A stretch of 64,000 bases of DNA from CAIKZZ01 sp035524495 (GTDB taxonomy: Bacteria > Pseudomonadota > Gammaproteobacteria > Steroidobacterales > Steroidobacteraceae). Under the pieces are notes generated by a model, which saw only the letters and a program-made list of their open reading frames with translations, was not told the origin of the DNA and ran no database searches. The position numbers were made by a program, and so were the translations under genes. How positions within the stretch are numbered: the stretch's first letter is position 1; each line of letters opens with the position of its first letter. This document shows positions 34,367 to 44,852 of the stretch, piece by piece. The stretch covers positions 1 to 64,000 of the forward strand of contig DATKOR010000023.1 in NCBI GenBank assembly GCA_035524495.1, in the 5' to 3' direction.

Positions 34367-34860
34367 TCGCCGTCCCCGGGCCAGCGCAGCGCCACGCGCT
34401 CGAACAGGCCGCCGTCGACGTCCGACCAGCGCTCGAGGTCGGCCTTGAGCGCGCAGAGCGCGGCCGGCGGCAGGTCGCCGATCGAGTCGTCATCGGTCAG
34501 CCAGCGCGCGAGGCGGCTGACGCCCGGGTTGTGGCCGACCAGCAGCACGTGGCGGCACCCGGGCGGCACGGCGCGCAGGATCGTCACGAGCGCGGCGCGC
34601 TCGGCGAGGTAGACGCGGTCGTCGTGGCGGATCTTCTGCAGCGGGAAGCCGAGCGCGCGCGCGAACTCCTTGGCGGTGCTGACGGTGCGCACGGCCGGGC
34701 TCGTGATGATGTGGTCCGGGCGCAGCCCGAGCGCGTGTGCCAGCTCGGACATCTCCTCGGCCTCGCGCCGCCCGCGCTTGTCGAGCCGGCGCTCGAAGTC
34801 CTCGATGTCCGCCTCGTGCTTCTCGGCGTGCGCGTGGCGCACGAGCGTGACGTGCTTCAT
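34354..34860 (-). CDS. sixA: Phosphohistidine phosphatase SixA-like (histidine phosphatase family)
   Basis: The 168-residue protein starts with the RHG-type motif TLVRHAHAEKHE, in which Arg-His forms the catalytic pocket, and has the second His in LLVGHNPGVSRLARWL. SixA removes phosphate from phosphohistidine in HPt or PTS proteins. ATG at 34860 chosen; one at 34869 adds three residues. It lies 25 bases after the last suf-linked gene on the same strand. Confidence 0.85.
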   Translation of the reverse strand: MKHVTLVRHAHAEKHEADIEDFERRLDKRGRREAEEMSELAHALGLRPDHIITSPAVRTVSTAKEFARALGFPLQKIRHDDRVYLAERAALVTILRAVPPGCRHVLLVGHNPGVSRLARWLTDDDSIGDLPPAALCALKADLERWSDVDGGLFERVALRWPGDGEQGG

Positions 34861-34885
34861 GGCCGCCATTCTAGCGGGCGGCGCC

Positions 34886-35212
34886 TCAGCCAGTGCCGAT
34901 CAGGATGCGCCCGCCGCGGGCCTCGACCGGGAAGCACGCGACCGGCTCGTAGGCCGGTGGCGAAAGCGCGGCGCCGGTGCGCAGGCAGAAGCGCGCGCCG
35001 TGCCGCGAGCAGATGACCTCGGTGCCCTCGACCGGGCCGTCCGACAGCGGATTCCCGTCGTGCGTGCACACGTCCTCGATCGCGTACAGCGTGCCCGTGA
35101 CGTTGTAGACGGCGATGAAGCGCCCGTCGACCTCGTAGACCCGGTGCGCGCCGGGCGCAAGGTCCTCGCTGGGGCCGACGTCGACCCAGGCGGCCGGTCG
35201 GTCGCTCGCCAT
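34886..35212 (-). CDS. Rieske-type [2Fe-2S] ferredoxin of the suf operon
   Basis: The 108-residue soluble protein has the Rieske cluster ligands CTH (in EDVCTHDGNPL) and CSRH (in EVICSRHGARF), like the ferredoxins of aromatic-ring dioxygenases. No oxygenase gene is near; position at the end of suf suggests a role as electron donor or a client in cluster assembly, as in other proteobacterial suf operons. ATG at 35212 overlaps the sufT stop by one base (TGATG). Confidence 0.88.
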   Translation of the reverse strand: MASDRPAAWVDVGPSEDLAPGAHRVYEVDGRFIAVYNVTGTLYAIEDVCTHDGNPLSDGPVEGTEVICSRHGARFCLRTGAALSPPAYEPVACFPVEARGGRILIGTG

Positions 35213-35763
35213 CACATCATCCCGGTCTGCAGGCGCGCCGCCTCCGACATCATCTCGCGGCTCCACGGTGGGTCGAACACGAGCTCGACGTCGGTCGAGG
35301 TGATCGTCGGGATCTGCTCGAGCTTCTCCTTGACGTCCTGCACCAGCACCTCGCCCATGCCGCAGCCCGGCGCCGTCAGCGTCAGGCGCACGGCCGCGGC
35401 GCGCGTGCCGTCGTCGCGGCGGGTGATCTCGCACGAGTACACGAGGCCGAGGTCGACGATGTTGACCGGGATCTCGGGGTCGTAGCAGGTCTTGAGCTGC
35501 TCCCAGGCCAGCTTCTCGACGTCAGCGTCGGTCGCATCCGGCGGCAGCTCGATCCGGGTCGGCGGCTCACGGCCGATCGCCTCGGCGTCCTCGCCGGCGA
35601 CCCGGAACAGGTTGCCCTCGACGTAGACCGTGAAGCTGCCGCCGAGCGCCTGCGTGATGTAGCCGACGCTGCCGGTGCGCAGCTTGACCTCGATGCCGGC
35701 GGGCACCAGCACCGCCTTGACGTCGCGGCTGACGACGAAGGGTTCGCGATCGTGGGAACGCAT
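35212..35763 (-). CDS. sufT: Fe-S cluster assembly protein SufT (MIP18/DUF59 family)
   Basis: The 183-residue protein has an N-terminal extension and a C-terminal MIP18 domain: EQLKTCYDPEIPVNIVDLGL and LTLTAPGCGMGEVLV with the conserved Cys, ending VELVFDPPWSREMMSE. SufT helps mature Fe-S proteins when demand is high. It follows sufU by 21 bases and overlaps the Rieske gene. Confidence 0.92.
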   Translation of the reverse strand: MRSHDREPFVVSRDVKAVLVPAGIEVKLRTGSVGYITQALGGSFTVYVEGNLFRVAGEDAEAIGREPPTRIELPPDATDADVEKLAWEQLKTCYDPEIPVNIVDLGLVYSCEITRRDDGTRAAAVRLTLTAPGCGMGEVLVQDVKEKLEQIPTITSTDVELVFDPPWSREMMSEAARLQTGMM

Positions 35764-35784
35764 GCGGGGCTCGGGCTCCTCTCG

Positions 35785-36228
35785 CTATTCGGTCGATACC
35801 GGCGCCGCGCCGCCCGCGAGCGCGGCGTTCAGCGTGTGCCAGCAGAGGCTCGCGCACTTGACGCGCGCCGGGAACTCGCGCACGCCGGACAGCGCCGCGA
35901 GCTTGCCGAGCGCCGCGGGCACGGGCGCATCGGCGCGGGTCAGCAGGTCGTGGACCTGCGCGTAGAGCGCGGCGAACTCGGCGCGCGTCTTGCCCTTGAC
36001 GGCCTCGGTCATCAGCGAGGCCGAGGCGACCGAGATCGCGCAGCCGCTGCCCTCGAACTTGAGGTCCGCGAGCACCTCGCCATCGAGCGTCGCGTAGACG
36101 TCGAGCTGGTCGCCGCACAGCGGGTTGTGGCCGTGCGCGACGTGGGCGGGCGGAGCGAGCCGGCCGAAATTGCGCGGGCGCTTGTTGTGGTCGAGGATCA
36201 CGTCCCGGTAGAGCTCCTTGAGGTCCAT
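35785..36228 (-). CDS. sufU: Fe-S cluster scaffold / sulphur acceptor SufU
   Basis: The 147-residue protein has three conserved cysteines in NPLCGDQLD, GSGCAISVASASLM and VKCASLCW, plus the roughly 18-residue insert (about residues 80-105) that distinguishes SufU from IscU. SufU takes sulphur from SufS in a zinc-dependent way. ATG at 36228, 11 bases after the sufS stop. Confidence 0.92.
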   Translation of the reverse strand: MDLKELYRDVILDHNKRPRNFGRLAPPAHVAHGHNPLCGDQLDVYATLDGEVLADLKFEGSGCAISVASASLMTEAVKGKTRAEFAALYAQVHDLLTRADAPVPAALGKLAALSGVREFPARVKCASLCWHTLNAALAGGAAPVSTE

Positions 36229-36239
36229 CGCCGCCGCCC

Positions 36240-37484
36240 TCAGCGGAACATCGCGCGCGCCGCGGCCACGCCCTCGGCGAGCGCGTCGATCTCGGCGAGC
36301 GTGTTGTAGAACGCGAACGAGGCGCGCGCCGTGGCCGGCACGCCGAAGAACTCGATCGCCGGCATCGCGCAGTGGTGGCCGGTGCGGATGGCGATGCCGC
36401 GCTCGTCGAGGACCGTGCCGAGGTCGTGCGGGTGCACGCCGTCGACGACGAACGAGACGAGGCTCGCCTTGTCGCGCGCCGTGCCGATGAGCCTCACGCC
36501 CTCGATCGCCGACAGCCGCTCGGTGGCGTGCGCCAGCAGGCGCCGCTCCCAGGCGGCGATGCGCCCGAGCCCGACGCCGTCGACGTAGTCGAGCGCCGCG
36601 GCGAGGCCGACCGCGCCCGAGATGTGCGGCGTGCCGGCCTCGAACTTGAACGGCAGCTGGTTGTAGGTCGTGCCGTCGAAGCGCACCGCGAGGATCATGT
36701 CGCCGCCGCCCTGCCACGGCGGCATCGCCTCGAGCAGCGCCTCGCGGCCGTAGAGGATGCCGATGCCGTCCGGGCCGTAGAGCTTGTGGCCGGAGAACGC
36801 GTAGAAGTCGCAGCCGAGCGACTGCACGTCGAGCGCGAAGTGCGGCACCGCCTGGGCGCCGTCGATCAGCACCGGCACGCCGCGCGCGTGCGCGAGCGCG
36901 ACGATCTCGCGCACCGGCAGCACCGTGCCGAGCGCGTTTGACACGTGCGCGACGGCGACGAGCCGCGTGCGCTCGGTGATCAGCGCCGTGAGCGCGGCAA
37001 GGTCGACCTCGCCGCGCCGGTCGATCGGCGCGACCTTGAGCACGGCGCCGGTGGCTCCGCAGGCCATCTGCCACGGCACGATGTTGGCGTGGTGCTCGAG
37101 GTGCGTGATCAGGACCTCGTCGCCGCTTTTCGCGCGCGGCCGCAGGAAGGACTGGGCGACGAGGTTGATCGACTCCGTCGTGCCGCGCGTGAACACGATC
37201 TCGCGGGTCGAGCGCGCGTTGATGAAACGGCGCACGCGCTCGCGCGCGGCCTCGAAGGCGTCGGTCGCGCGCTGCGACAGCGTGTGCACGCCGCGGTGCA
37301 CGTTGGCGTGCATTTCCTCGGCGTAGCGGCGCTCGGCCTCGATGACCGCGCGCGGCCGCTGGGCCGAGGCGCCGTTGTCGAGGTAGACGAGCGGCCGGCC
37401 GTTGATGCGCTGCGCGAGGATCGGGAAGTCGGCGCGCAGCCGCTCGACGTCGAGGGGGGCGGTGGTGTCGATCGCGGCGCTCAT
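36240..37484 (-). CDS. sufS: Cysteine desulfurase SufS
   Basis: The 414-residue PLP enzyme removes sulphur from cysteine. PLP Lys is in FSGHKLYGPDGIG; the catalytic Cys is in IRTGHHCAMP; YLDNGASAQRP and VHRGVHTLSQRAT are group II desulfurase segments. Works with SufU. The ATG at 37484 overlaps the end of sufD by four bases (ATGA). Confidence 0.94.
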   Translation of the reverse strand: MSAAIDTTAPLDVERLRADFPILAQRINGRPLVYLDNGASAQRPRAVIEAERRYAEEMHANVHRGVHTLSQRATDAFEAARERVRRFINARSTREIVFTRGTTESINLVAQSFLRPRAKSGDEVLITHLEHHANIVPWQMACGATGAVLKVAPIDRRGEVDLAALTALITERTRLVAVAHVSNALGTVLPVREIVALAHARGVPVLIDGAQAVPHFALDVQSLGCDFYAFSGHKLYGPDGIGILYGREALLEAMPPWQGGGDMILAVRFDGTTYNQLPFKFEAGTPHISGAVGLAAALDYVDGVGLGRIAAWERRLLAHATERLSAIEGVRLIGTARDKASLVSFVVDGVHPHDLGTVLDERGIAIRTGHHCAMPAIEFFGVPATARASFAFYNTLAEIDALAEGVAAARAMFR

Positions 37485-38800
37485 GCGACGAACTCCTTCA
37501 GCAGCTCGGCGGCCGGCAGCCGCCCGAGCACGCGCTGCTCGGCCGCGCGCTCGACCGCCGCCGGGTGCACCCGGCGCAGCACGTCGCGGACGAACGCGTA
37601 GGTCAGCAGCGCCTTCGCCGTGTCGCGCTCGAGGCCGCGCGTCAGCAGGTAGAACAGCATCTGCTCGTCGAGCGTGCCGGTCGTCGCGCCGTGGCTGCAC
37701 TTGACGTCGTCGGCGTTGATCTCGAGCTGCGGGCGCGATTCGAACGCGGCGTCGCGCCCGAGCAGCAGGTTGCGGCTCGACTGGCGCGACTCGGTCTTGG
37801 CCGCGCCCGGGTGGACGACGACCCGGCCGTCGTAGCTGCCGCGCCCGCGCTCGGCGGCGACGCCGCGATAGAGCTGGTCGCTCTGGGTCCGCCCGGCGCG
37901 GTGCTCGACGAGCGTGCGTACGTGCTGCTCGCGGCCGCCGTCGGCGAAGATGAGGCCCGCGAGCTCGGCGCGCGCCCCGGGCGCCTCGAGGGCCACCCGC
38001 AGGTCGACGCGCCCCAGCTGACCGCCGAGCGCGGCGAGGCGATGCTCGTAGCGGGCGTTGGCCGCGACGCTGACCGCGACGTCGTCGAAGAGCACGCTGC
38101 GCGCGCCGTGGATCTGCAGCGACGTGTGCGTCAGGTTCGCGCTCTCCCCGAGCCGGATGTCGGTCGCCGCCGCGACGAACGCCTCGGCGTCGCCGAGCGA
38201 GAGGTGCGTCTCGACGACGTTCAGCGTCGAGCCGGCCCCGACGATGATCTGCGTGCGCGGATAGGCCCCGCCGCCGGTCGCGAGGTGCACGACGTGGAGG
38301 TGCGTCGCGATGCACGAGCCCGCCGGCACGACGATCACCGGGCCGTCGGCGGCGAGGCAGGCGTTCAGCGTCCGGATCCGCTCGTCGACCTCCTGGGGAT
38401 CGCCGGCGAGCGGCAGCGCCAGCGACCCGGGGGTGCTGGCCTCGAGCCGCTCGCCGAACCTCGACAGCTGCAGCTCGCCGCTGCCGAGCGGGTGCGACAG
38501 CGCGGCGTTGAAGCGCCCGTCGACGAACACGAAGCGCGGGAAGAGCGCTGCGGGGGCCGGGGCCGCCGCGAGCGCGTCGGCGGACAGCGGCCGCGGCGGC
38601 GCCGGCGCGAGGTCGCGCCGGCCGAGCAGCCGGGTATTGACGTACTTCCACGGCTCGTCGCGCGGCGTGGGGAGCCCCGCGGCAAGCAGGCGCTCGAGGG
38701 CCGAGCGACGCCATTCGGCCCACGCCGGGCCGCCCGGCAGGCCGGTCAGCGCCGTCGCGAGGCCTGCGAGCGGCGACGTCGCCTGCGGGCTCGCGCTCAT
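37481..38800 (-). CDS. sufD: Fe-S cluster assembly protein SufD
   Basis: The 439-residue beta-helix protein pairs with SufB and SufC. It shows EPWKYVNTRLL near residue 45, and the C-terminal SufB/D core (QSDQLYRGVAAERGRGSYDG, CSHGATTGTLDEQMLFYLLT). Start overlaps the sufC end by four bases; stop overlaps sufS. Confidence 0.92.
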   Translation of the reverse strand: MSASPQATSPLAGLATALTGLPGGPAWAEWRRSALERLLAAGLPTPRDEPWKYVNTRLLGRRDLAPAPPRPLSADALAAAPAPAALFPRFVFVDGRFNAALSHPLGSGELQLSRFGERLEASTPGSLALPLAGDPQEVDERIRTLNACLAADGPVIVVPAGSCIATHLHVVHLATGGGAYPRTQIIVGAGSTLNVVETHLSLGDAEAFVAAATDIRLGESANLTHTSLQIHGARSVLFDDVAVSVAANARYEHRLAALGGQLGRVDLRVALEAPGARAELAGLIFADGGREQHVRTLVEHRAGRTQSDQLYRGVAAERGRGSYDGRVVVHPGAAKTESRQSSRNLLLGRDAAFESRPQLEINADDVKCSHGATTGTLDEQMLFYLLTRGLERDTAKALLTYAFVRDVLRRVHPAAVERAAEQRVLGRLPAAELLKEFVA

Positions 38801-39579
38801 GCGGCCGCGCCTTCGGCGCGGACCCAGTCGTAGCCGCGCTTCTCGAGCTCGAGCGCGAGGCTGCGGTCGCCGGACTTCAGGATCTTGCCGTGGGCGAGCA
38901 CGTGCACGTGGTCGGGGACGATGTAGTCGAGCAGGCGCTGGTAGTGCGTCACGAGCACCACCGCGCGGTCGGCGCGACGCAGGCTGTTGACGCCGTGCGC
39001 GACGACCTTCAGCGCGTCGATGTCGAGGCCGGAGTCGGTCTCGTCGAGGATCGCGAGCGTCGGCTCGAGCACCATCATCTGCAGGATCTCGTTGCGCTTC
39101 TTTTCGCCGCCCGAGAAGCCCTCGTTGACGCCGCGCGACAGGAAGCTCTCGTCCATCTGCATCAGCTTCATCTTGTCGCGAATCATCGTCAGGAACTCGA
39201 AGGCGTCGACCTCGGGCAGCCCCTGGTGGCGGCGGCGCGCGTTCAGAGCGGCCTTGAGGAGGTACACGTTGTTGACGCCCGGGATCTCGACCGGGTACTG
39301 GAAGCCGAGGAACAGTCCGCGCCGCGCGCGCTCCTCGGCGGGAAGCGCGAGCAGGTCCTCGCCGCGATAGCGCGCAGTGCCGGCCTTGACCTCGTAGTCG
39401 GGCCGGCCCGCGAGCACCTGCGACAGCGTGCTCTTGCCGGCGCCGTTCGGGCCCATGATCGCGTGCACCTCGCCGGCGCGGACCACGAGGTCCAGGCCGT
39501 CGAGGATCTTGCGCCGCTGGACCTCGACCGTGAGGCCGCGGACCTCGAGAAGGATGTCGCCCTGTTGGATGTTGCTCAT
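38797..39579 (-). CDS. sufC: Fe-S cluster assembly ATPase SufC
   Basis: The 260-residue ABC-type ATPase has Walker A MGPNGAGKSTLSQVLAG, the signature FSGGEKKRNEI, Walker B LAILDETDSGLDIDAL and the H-loop THYQRLL. It powers the SufBC2D scaffold. ATG at 39579 follows the sufB stop by 17 bases; a longer frame upstream is sufB in another frame. Confidence 0.95.
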   Translation of the reverse strand: MSNIQQGDILLEVRGLTVEVQRRKILDGLDLVVRAGEVHAIMGPNGAGKSTLSQVLAGRPDYEVKAGTARYRGEDLLALPAEERARRGLFLGFQYPVEIPGVNNVYLLKAALNARRRHQGLPEVDAFEFLTMIRDKMKLMQMDESFLSRGVNEGFSGGEKKRNEILQMMVLEPTLAILDETDSGLDIDALKVVAHGVNSLRRADRAVVLVTHYQRLLDYIVPDHVHVLAHGKILKSGDRSLALELEKRGYDWVRAEGAAA

Positions 39580-39596
39580 CTCGCTCACTTCAGTCC

Positions 39597-41045
<1,449 letters not shown>

Positions 41046-41053
41046 GGGCGGTC

Positions 41054-41527
41054 TCAGGCGCGCACGCGCACGCCGGGGCGGGCGCCGAGCGCGATCGTGA
41101 GGTCGGGGACCGGCATCGCGCCGCTCTCGCGCGCCGCCAGGTGCGTGAGCTTGACGTCCGCGAGCGCGCGCCGGATCGCGATGTTGACGCGCTGCCAGCT
41201 GCGGCCGACCCGGCAGCTCGGCTCGAGCCCGCACTGGCCGGGGTGCGTCGCGCATTCGGTGAGCCCGACCGGGCCCTCGACGGCGTCGATGATGTCGGCG
41301 GCGCTGATCGCGGCGGCGGGGCGGGCGAGCGCGTAGCCGCCGTGCGCGCCGCGCGTGGAGGCGACGAGGCCGGCGCGCTGCAGCTCCTTGAGGAGCTTGC
41401 TGACGGTCGGCACGCCGATCGACGTGAGCTCGGCGAGTTCGACGGCCGTGCGCCGGCTCGCCTCGTCGCTCGCGAGGTGCGCGAGGATCACGGTCGCGTA
41501 GTCGGTCATCTTGCTGATGCGAAGCAT
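41054..41527 (-). CDS. Rrf2-family Fe-S sensing regulator of the suf operon
   Basis: The 157-residue protein has a winged helix (MTDYATVILAHLA, TSIGVPTVSKLLKELQRAG) and three cysteines (TECATHPGQCGLEPSC) in the position where IscR binds [2Fe-2S]. It matches the SUF-system regulator subgroup of Rrf2 proteins. As the first gene of the suf operon it probably senses cluster status and represses the operon at the palindrome at 41549-41565. Confidence 0.9.
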   Translation of the reverse strand: MLRISKMTDYATVILAHLASDEASRRTAVELAELTSIGVPTVSKLLKELQRAGLVASTRGAHGGYALARPAAAISAADIIDAVEGPVGLTECATHPGQCGLEPSCRVGRSWQRVNIAIRRALADVKLTHLAARESGAMPVPDLTIALGARPGVRVRA

Positions 41528-41548
41528 CGGCGGCGTCCTGTTTTAATG

Positions 41549-41583
41549 AGGACCATTTTAGTCCTATAAGGGCCAAGCGCCAA
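41549..41583 (-). promoter_or_regulatory. Promoter of the suf operon with overlapping palindromic operator
   Basis: On the minus strand: -35 TTGGCG (41578-41583), 17-base spacer, -10 TAAAAT (41555-41560). The perfect inverted repeat AGGAC-N7-GTCCT (41549-41565) covers the -10; a wider ATA...TCAT flank recalls IscR type 1 sites. A bound regulator would block polymerase. Confidence 0.65.
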
Positions 41584-41695
41584 GCGCGGCGCCCGCGCGA
41601 CGCCGTCGGTGGCGATCGATCCGCTATCATTGGGAACTTCGCTTCGCGAGACCGGTCCGTCCGCGTGGCGGCGGCGCCACAAGAGGAGTTGGGAC

Positions 41696-42718
41696 ATGAA
41701 CCGCAGTGAACTTGCGCGTATCGCGCACGCCATGGTCGCCAAGGGTCGCGGCATTCTGGCCGCCGACGAGAGCACCGGCACGATCAAGAAGCGCTTCGAC
41801 AAGATCAAGGTCGAATCGACCGAGGAGAACCGCCGCGCGTACCGGGAGCTCTTGTTCGCGGCGCCCGGGATGAGCGAGTTCATTTCCGGCGTCATCATGT
41901 ACGACGAGACGCTGCGCCAGTCGACGAAGGCCGGCGAGCGCTTCGCGGACCTCCTGACGCGCCTCGGCGTCGTGCCGGGCATCAAGGTCGACGCGGGCAC
42001 GAAGCCGATGCCGAACTTCCCGGGCGAGGTCATCACCGAGGGCCTCGACGGGCTCGCCGGGCGGCTTGCCGAGTACCACAAGCTCGGCGCGCGCTTCGCG
42101 AAGTGGCGCGCGGTCATCGACATCGGCGCCGGCATCCCGACGCGCACCTGCATCGAGACGAACGCCGAGCTGCTGGCGCGCTACGCGGCGCTGTGCCAGG
42201 AGGCCGACATCGTCCCGATCGTCGAGCCCGAGGTGCTGATGGACGGCGCCCACTCGCTCGAGCGCTGCGACGAGGTCACTAGCGCGGTGCTCGCCGAGGT
42301 GTTCCAGCGCCTCGAGGCGCACCGCGTCTACCTCGAGGGCATGGTGTTGAAGCCCAACATGGTGATCTCGGGCCAGAAGGCCGCCGAGCGCGCCGCTCCC
42401 GCGCAGGTCGCCGAGGCGACCGTGCGCTGCCTGAAGCGCCACGTGCCGGCCGCGGTCCCGGGCATCGCGTTCCTGTCGGGCGGGCAGAGCGAGAGCGAGG
42501 CGACGCAGCACCTGGACCTCATGAACCGCGCGGGCGGGCTGCCGTGGCCGCTGTCGTTCAGCTACGGCCGCGCGCTGCAGGCGAGCGCGCTCGGTGCCTG
42601 GGGCGGCGCCGCGGCGAAGGTCGCGGCGGGCCAGCGCGAGTTCCTGAAGCGCGCGCGCCTGAACGGCCTCGCGACGCAGGGCAGGTACGACGCGGCGCTC
42701 GAGAAGCAGGCCGCCTGA
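41696..42718 (+). CDS. Class I fructose-bisphosphate aldolase
   Basis: The 340-residue enzyme splits fructose 1,6-bisphosphate via a Schiff base; the Lys lies in EGMVLKPNMVISG. Other class I segments are GILAADESTGTIKKRF and SGGQSESEATQHL. This animal/plant-like type occurs in some proteobacteria in place of the class II metal enzyme. AAGAGGAG at 41681-41688 supports ATG 41696 over the ATG/alternative at 41609. TATCAT at 41625-41630 is a possible -10. It leads into the mla operon, 16 bases downstream. Confidence 0.93.
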   Translation: MNRSELARIAHAMVAKGRGILAADESTGTIKKRFDKIKVESTEENRRAYRELLFAAPGMSEFISGVIMYDETLRQSTKAGERFADLLTRLGVVPGIKVDAGTKPMPNFPGEVITEGLDGLAGRLAEYHKLGARFAKWRAVIDIGAGIPTRTCIETNAELLARYAALCQEADIVPIVEPEVLMDGAHSLERCDEVTSAVLAEVFQRLEAHRVYLEGMVLKPNMVISGQKAAERAAPAQVAEATVRCLKRHVPAAVPGIAFLSGGQSESEATQHLDLMNRAGGLPWPLSFSYGRALQASALGAWGGAAAKVAAGQREFLKRARLNGLATQGRYDAALEKQAA

Positions 42719-42734
42719 CGCCCGGCCGCGCCGC

Positions 42735-43577
42735 ATGACGACAGACACCGACCCGCGGGCGCGCGGCGATGCCGGCTGCATCGCGCGGCTGACCGACGTC
42801 GCCTACGAGATCGGCGGGCGCGCGGTGTTCGACGGCCTCAACGTCGCGATCGACCGTGGCAAGGTCACGGCGATCATGGGGCCGTCGGGCACCGGCAAGA
42901 CGACGCTGCTGCGGCTGATCACCGGGCAGATCCAGGCGACGCGCGGCCGGGTCGAGGTCGACGGCGAGGACCTCGGCGCGCTCGACACCGACGGCCTGTA
43001 CCGGCTGAGGCAGCGGATGGGCATGCTGTTTCAGAACGGCGCGCTGCTGACCGACCTCGACGTCTACGAGAATGTCGCGTTTCCGCTGCGCGAGCACACC
43101 GACCTTCCCGAGTCGCTGGTGGCGCGCATCGTGCTGATGAAGCTGCAGGCCGTGGGCCTGCGCGGCGCCGCGCGCCTGATGCCCTCCGAGCTCTCCGGCG
43201 GCATGGCGCGGCGCGTCGCGCTCGCGCGCGCGATCGTGATGGACCCGAAGATCCTGATCTACGACGAGCCCTTCGCCGGCCTCGACCCGATCGCGCTCGG
43301 CATGGTGCTGAGGCTCATCCGCAGCACCAACGACGCGCTCGGGCTCACGAGCATCGTCGTGTCGCACGACGTGCACGAGATCGGGATCCTGGCCGATACC
43401 GCCTACCTGCTGGCGGCGGGTCGCGTCGCCGCCGCCGGGACGCCCGCGGCGCTCGCCAAGGACCCGGCGCCGGTGGTGCGCCAGTTCATGAGCGGCGAGG
43501 CCGACGGACCGGTCGCCTTCCATTACCCGGCGCCCGACTACGAGGCGCAGCTGCTGGGCGCCGAGGTGCCGCAGTGA
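42735..43577 (+). CDS. mlaF: Phospholipid ABC transporter ATPase MlaF
   Basis: The 280-residue ATPase has Walker A MGPSGTGKTTLLRLI, Q-loop LFQNGALLTDL, signature ELSGGMARRVALARA, Walker B ILIYDEPFAGLDP and the H-loop VVSHD. It drives MlaE in the MlaFEDB complex that moves phospholipids between inner and outer membrane. The MlaF-type C-terminal tail is longer than in E. coli (269). Stop overlaps mlaE. Confidence 0.93.
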   Translation: MTTDTDPRARGDAGCIARLTDVAYEIGGRAVFDGLNVAIDRGKVTAIMGPSGTGKTTLLRLITGQIQATRGRVEVDGEDLGALDTDGLYRLRQRMGMLFQNGALLTDLDVYENVAFPLREHTDLPESLVARIVLMKLQAVGLRGAARLMPSELSGGMARRVALARAIVMDPKILIYDEPFAGLDPIALGMVLRLIRSTNDALGLTSIVVSHDVHEIGILADTAYLLAAGRVAAAGTPAALAKDPAPVVRQFMSGEADGPVAFHYPAPDYEAQLLGAEVPQ

Positions 43578-44341
43578 GCTTCGTCGCGAACCTCGCCGGC
43601 AGCGGCCGGCAGCTCGCCGAGAAATGGGGGCGCTTCACGCTCTTCACCGCGCGGCTCGTCGTCGTCTCGCCGCGCGCGCTCGGGCGTCCGCGGCTGATCG
43701 TCGACCAGACCCACAATTCCGGGGCGCTGTCGCTCGTGATCATCATGCTGTCGGGGCTCTTCGTCGGCATGGTGCTCGGGCTGCAGGGCTTCGACCTGCT
43801 GCGGCGCTTCGGCTCGACGGAACAGCTCGGATCGGGGGTCGCGCTCTCGCTCCTGAGAGAACTCGGCCCGGTCGTGACGGCGCTGTTGTTCGCCGGCCGG
43901 GCGGGGACCGCGCTGACGTCCGAGATCGGGCTCATGAGCGCCACCGACCAGCTGTCGGCGATGGAGATGATGGCCGTCGATCCGGTCCGGCGCGTGTGCG
44001 CACCGCGCTTCATCGGCGGCGTCATCGCGATGCCGCTGCTCGCGGCGATCTTCAGCATGACCGGCATCTTCGGCGGCCAGCTGGTCGGCGTCACGATGAT
44101 GGGCGTCGATTCCGGGCAGTTCTGGTCGCAGATGCGCGGCGCCGTCGAGATGCGCGACATCACCGAGGGCGTCGTCAAGAGCCTTGCGTTCGGCGTCGCC
44201 TGCAGCGCGATCGCCGTCTACGAGGGCTACCACGCGGTGCCGACCGCCGAGGGCGTCGGGCGCGCGACGACGCGCACGGTCGTCACCTCGTCGGTCGTGG
44301 TGCTGGTGCTCGATTACATGCTGACCGCGGTGCTGCTGTGA
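43574..44341 (+). CDS. mlaE: Phospholipid ABC transporter permease MlaE
   Basis: The 255-residue membrane protein has an amphipathic N-terminal helix and five to six hydrophobic segments with the MlaE signatures GMVLGLQGFDLLRRFG, LLRELGPVVTALLFAGRAG and EIGLMSATDQLSAMEMMAVDP. GTG start overlaps the mlaF stop (GTGA). Confidence 0.93.
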   Translation: MSFVANLAGSGRQLAEKWGRFTLFTARLVVVSPRALGRPRLIVDQTHNSGALSLVIIMLSGLFVGMVLGLQGFDLLRRFGSTEQLGSGVALSLLRELGPVVTALLFAGRAGTALTSEIGLMSATDQLSAMEMMAVDPVRRVCAPRFIGGVIAMPLLAAIFSMTGIFGGQLVGVTMMGVDSGQFWSQMRGAVEMRDITEGVVKSLAFGVACSAIAVYEGYHAVPTAEGVGRATTRTVVTSSVVVLVLDYMLTAVLL

Positions 44342-44357
44342 GCGAAGGAGCAGGGCG

Positions 44358-44852
44358 ATGAGACAGTCACGGGCGATCGACCTCAGCACGGGCCTGTTCG
44401 TCATGCTCGGCTTTGCGGCGCTGTTCTTCATGGTGACGCAGATCACGAGCCGCGGCATCGTCTGGCACGAGCACGACTACCGGCTGACGGCGCTGTTCGA
44501 CAACGTCGGCGGGCTGAAAGTCGGTGCGCCGGTCTCGATCGGCGGCGTCACGGTCGGGCGCGTCGAGTCGATCGACTACGACATCAAGAGCTACAAGGCG
44601 GTCGTGAAGCTCATCGTGCAGAGCCGCTACGACAAGATCCCGCAGGACAGCGACGTCGCGATCTACACGGCGGGACTGCTCGGCGGGCAGTACATTGGGC
44701 TCACCCCCGGCGGGTCGGAAACTTATTTCAAGGACGGCGATCAGATTGAGCTGACCCAGTCCGCCGTCGTGCTCGAGAACCTGATCAGTAAGTTCCTGTT
44801 TGACAAGGCCGGACAGGGCGAGTCCAAGAAATCTGAAGGAGCCGCCAAGTGA
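44358..44852 (+). CDS. mlaD: Phospholipid-binding MCE-domain protein MlaD
   Basis: The 164-residue protein has one N-terminal membrane segment (about 8-25) and an MCE domain: LTALFDNVGGLKVGAPVSIGGV, DSDVAIYTAGLLGGQYIGLTPGG. MlaD forms a hexameric ring over MlaE. GGAG precedes the ATG; stop overlaps mlaC. Confidence 0.93.
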   Translation: MRQSRAIDLSTGLFVMLGFAALFFMVTQITSRGIVWHEHDYRLTALFDNVGGLKVGAPVSIGGVTVGRVESIDYDIKSYKAVVKLIVQSRYDKIPQDSDVAIYTAGLLGGQYIGLTPGGSETYFKDGDQIELTQSAVVLENLISKFLFDKAGQGESKKSEGAAK

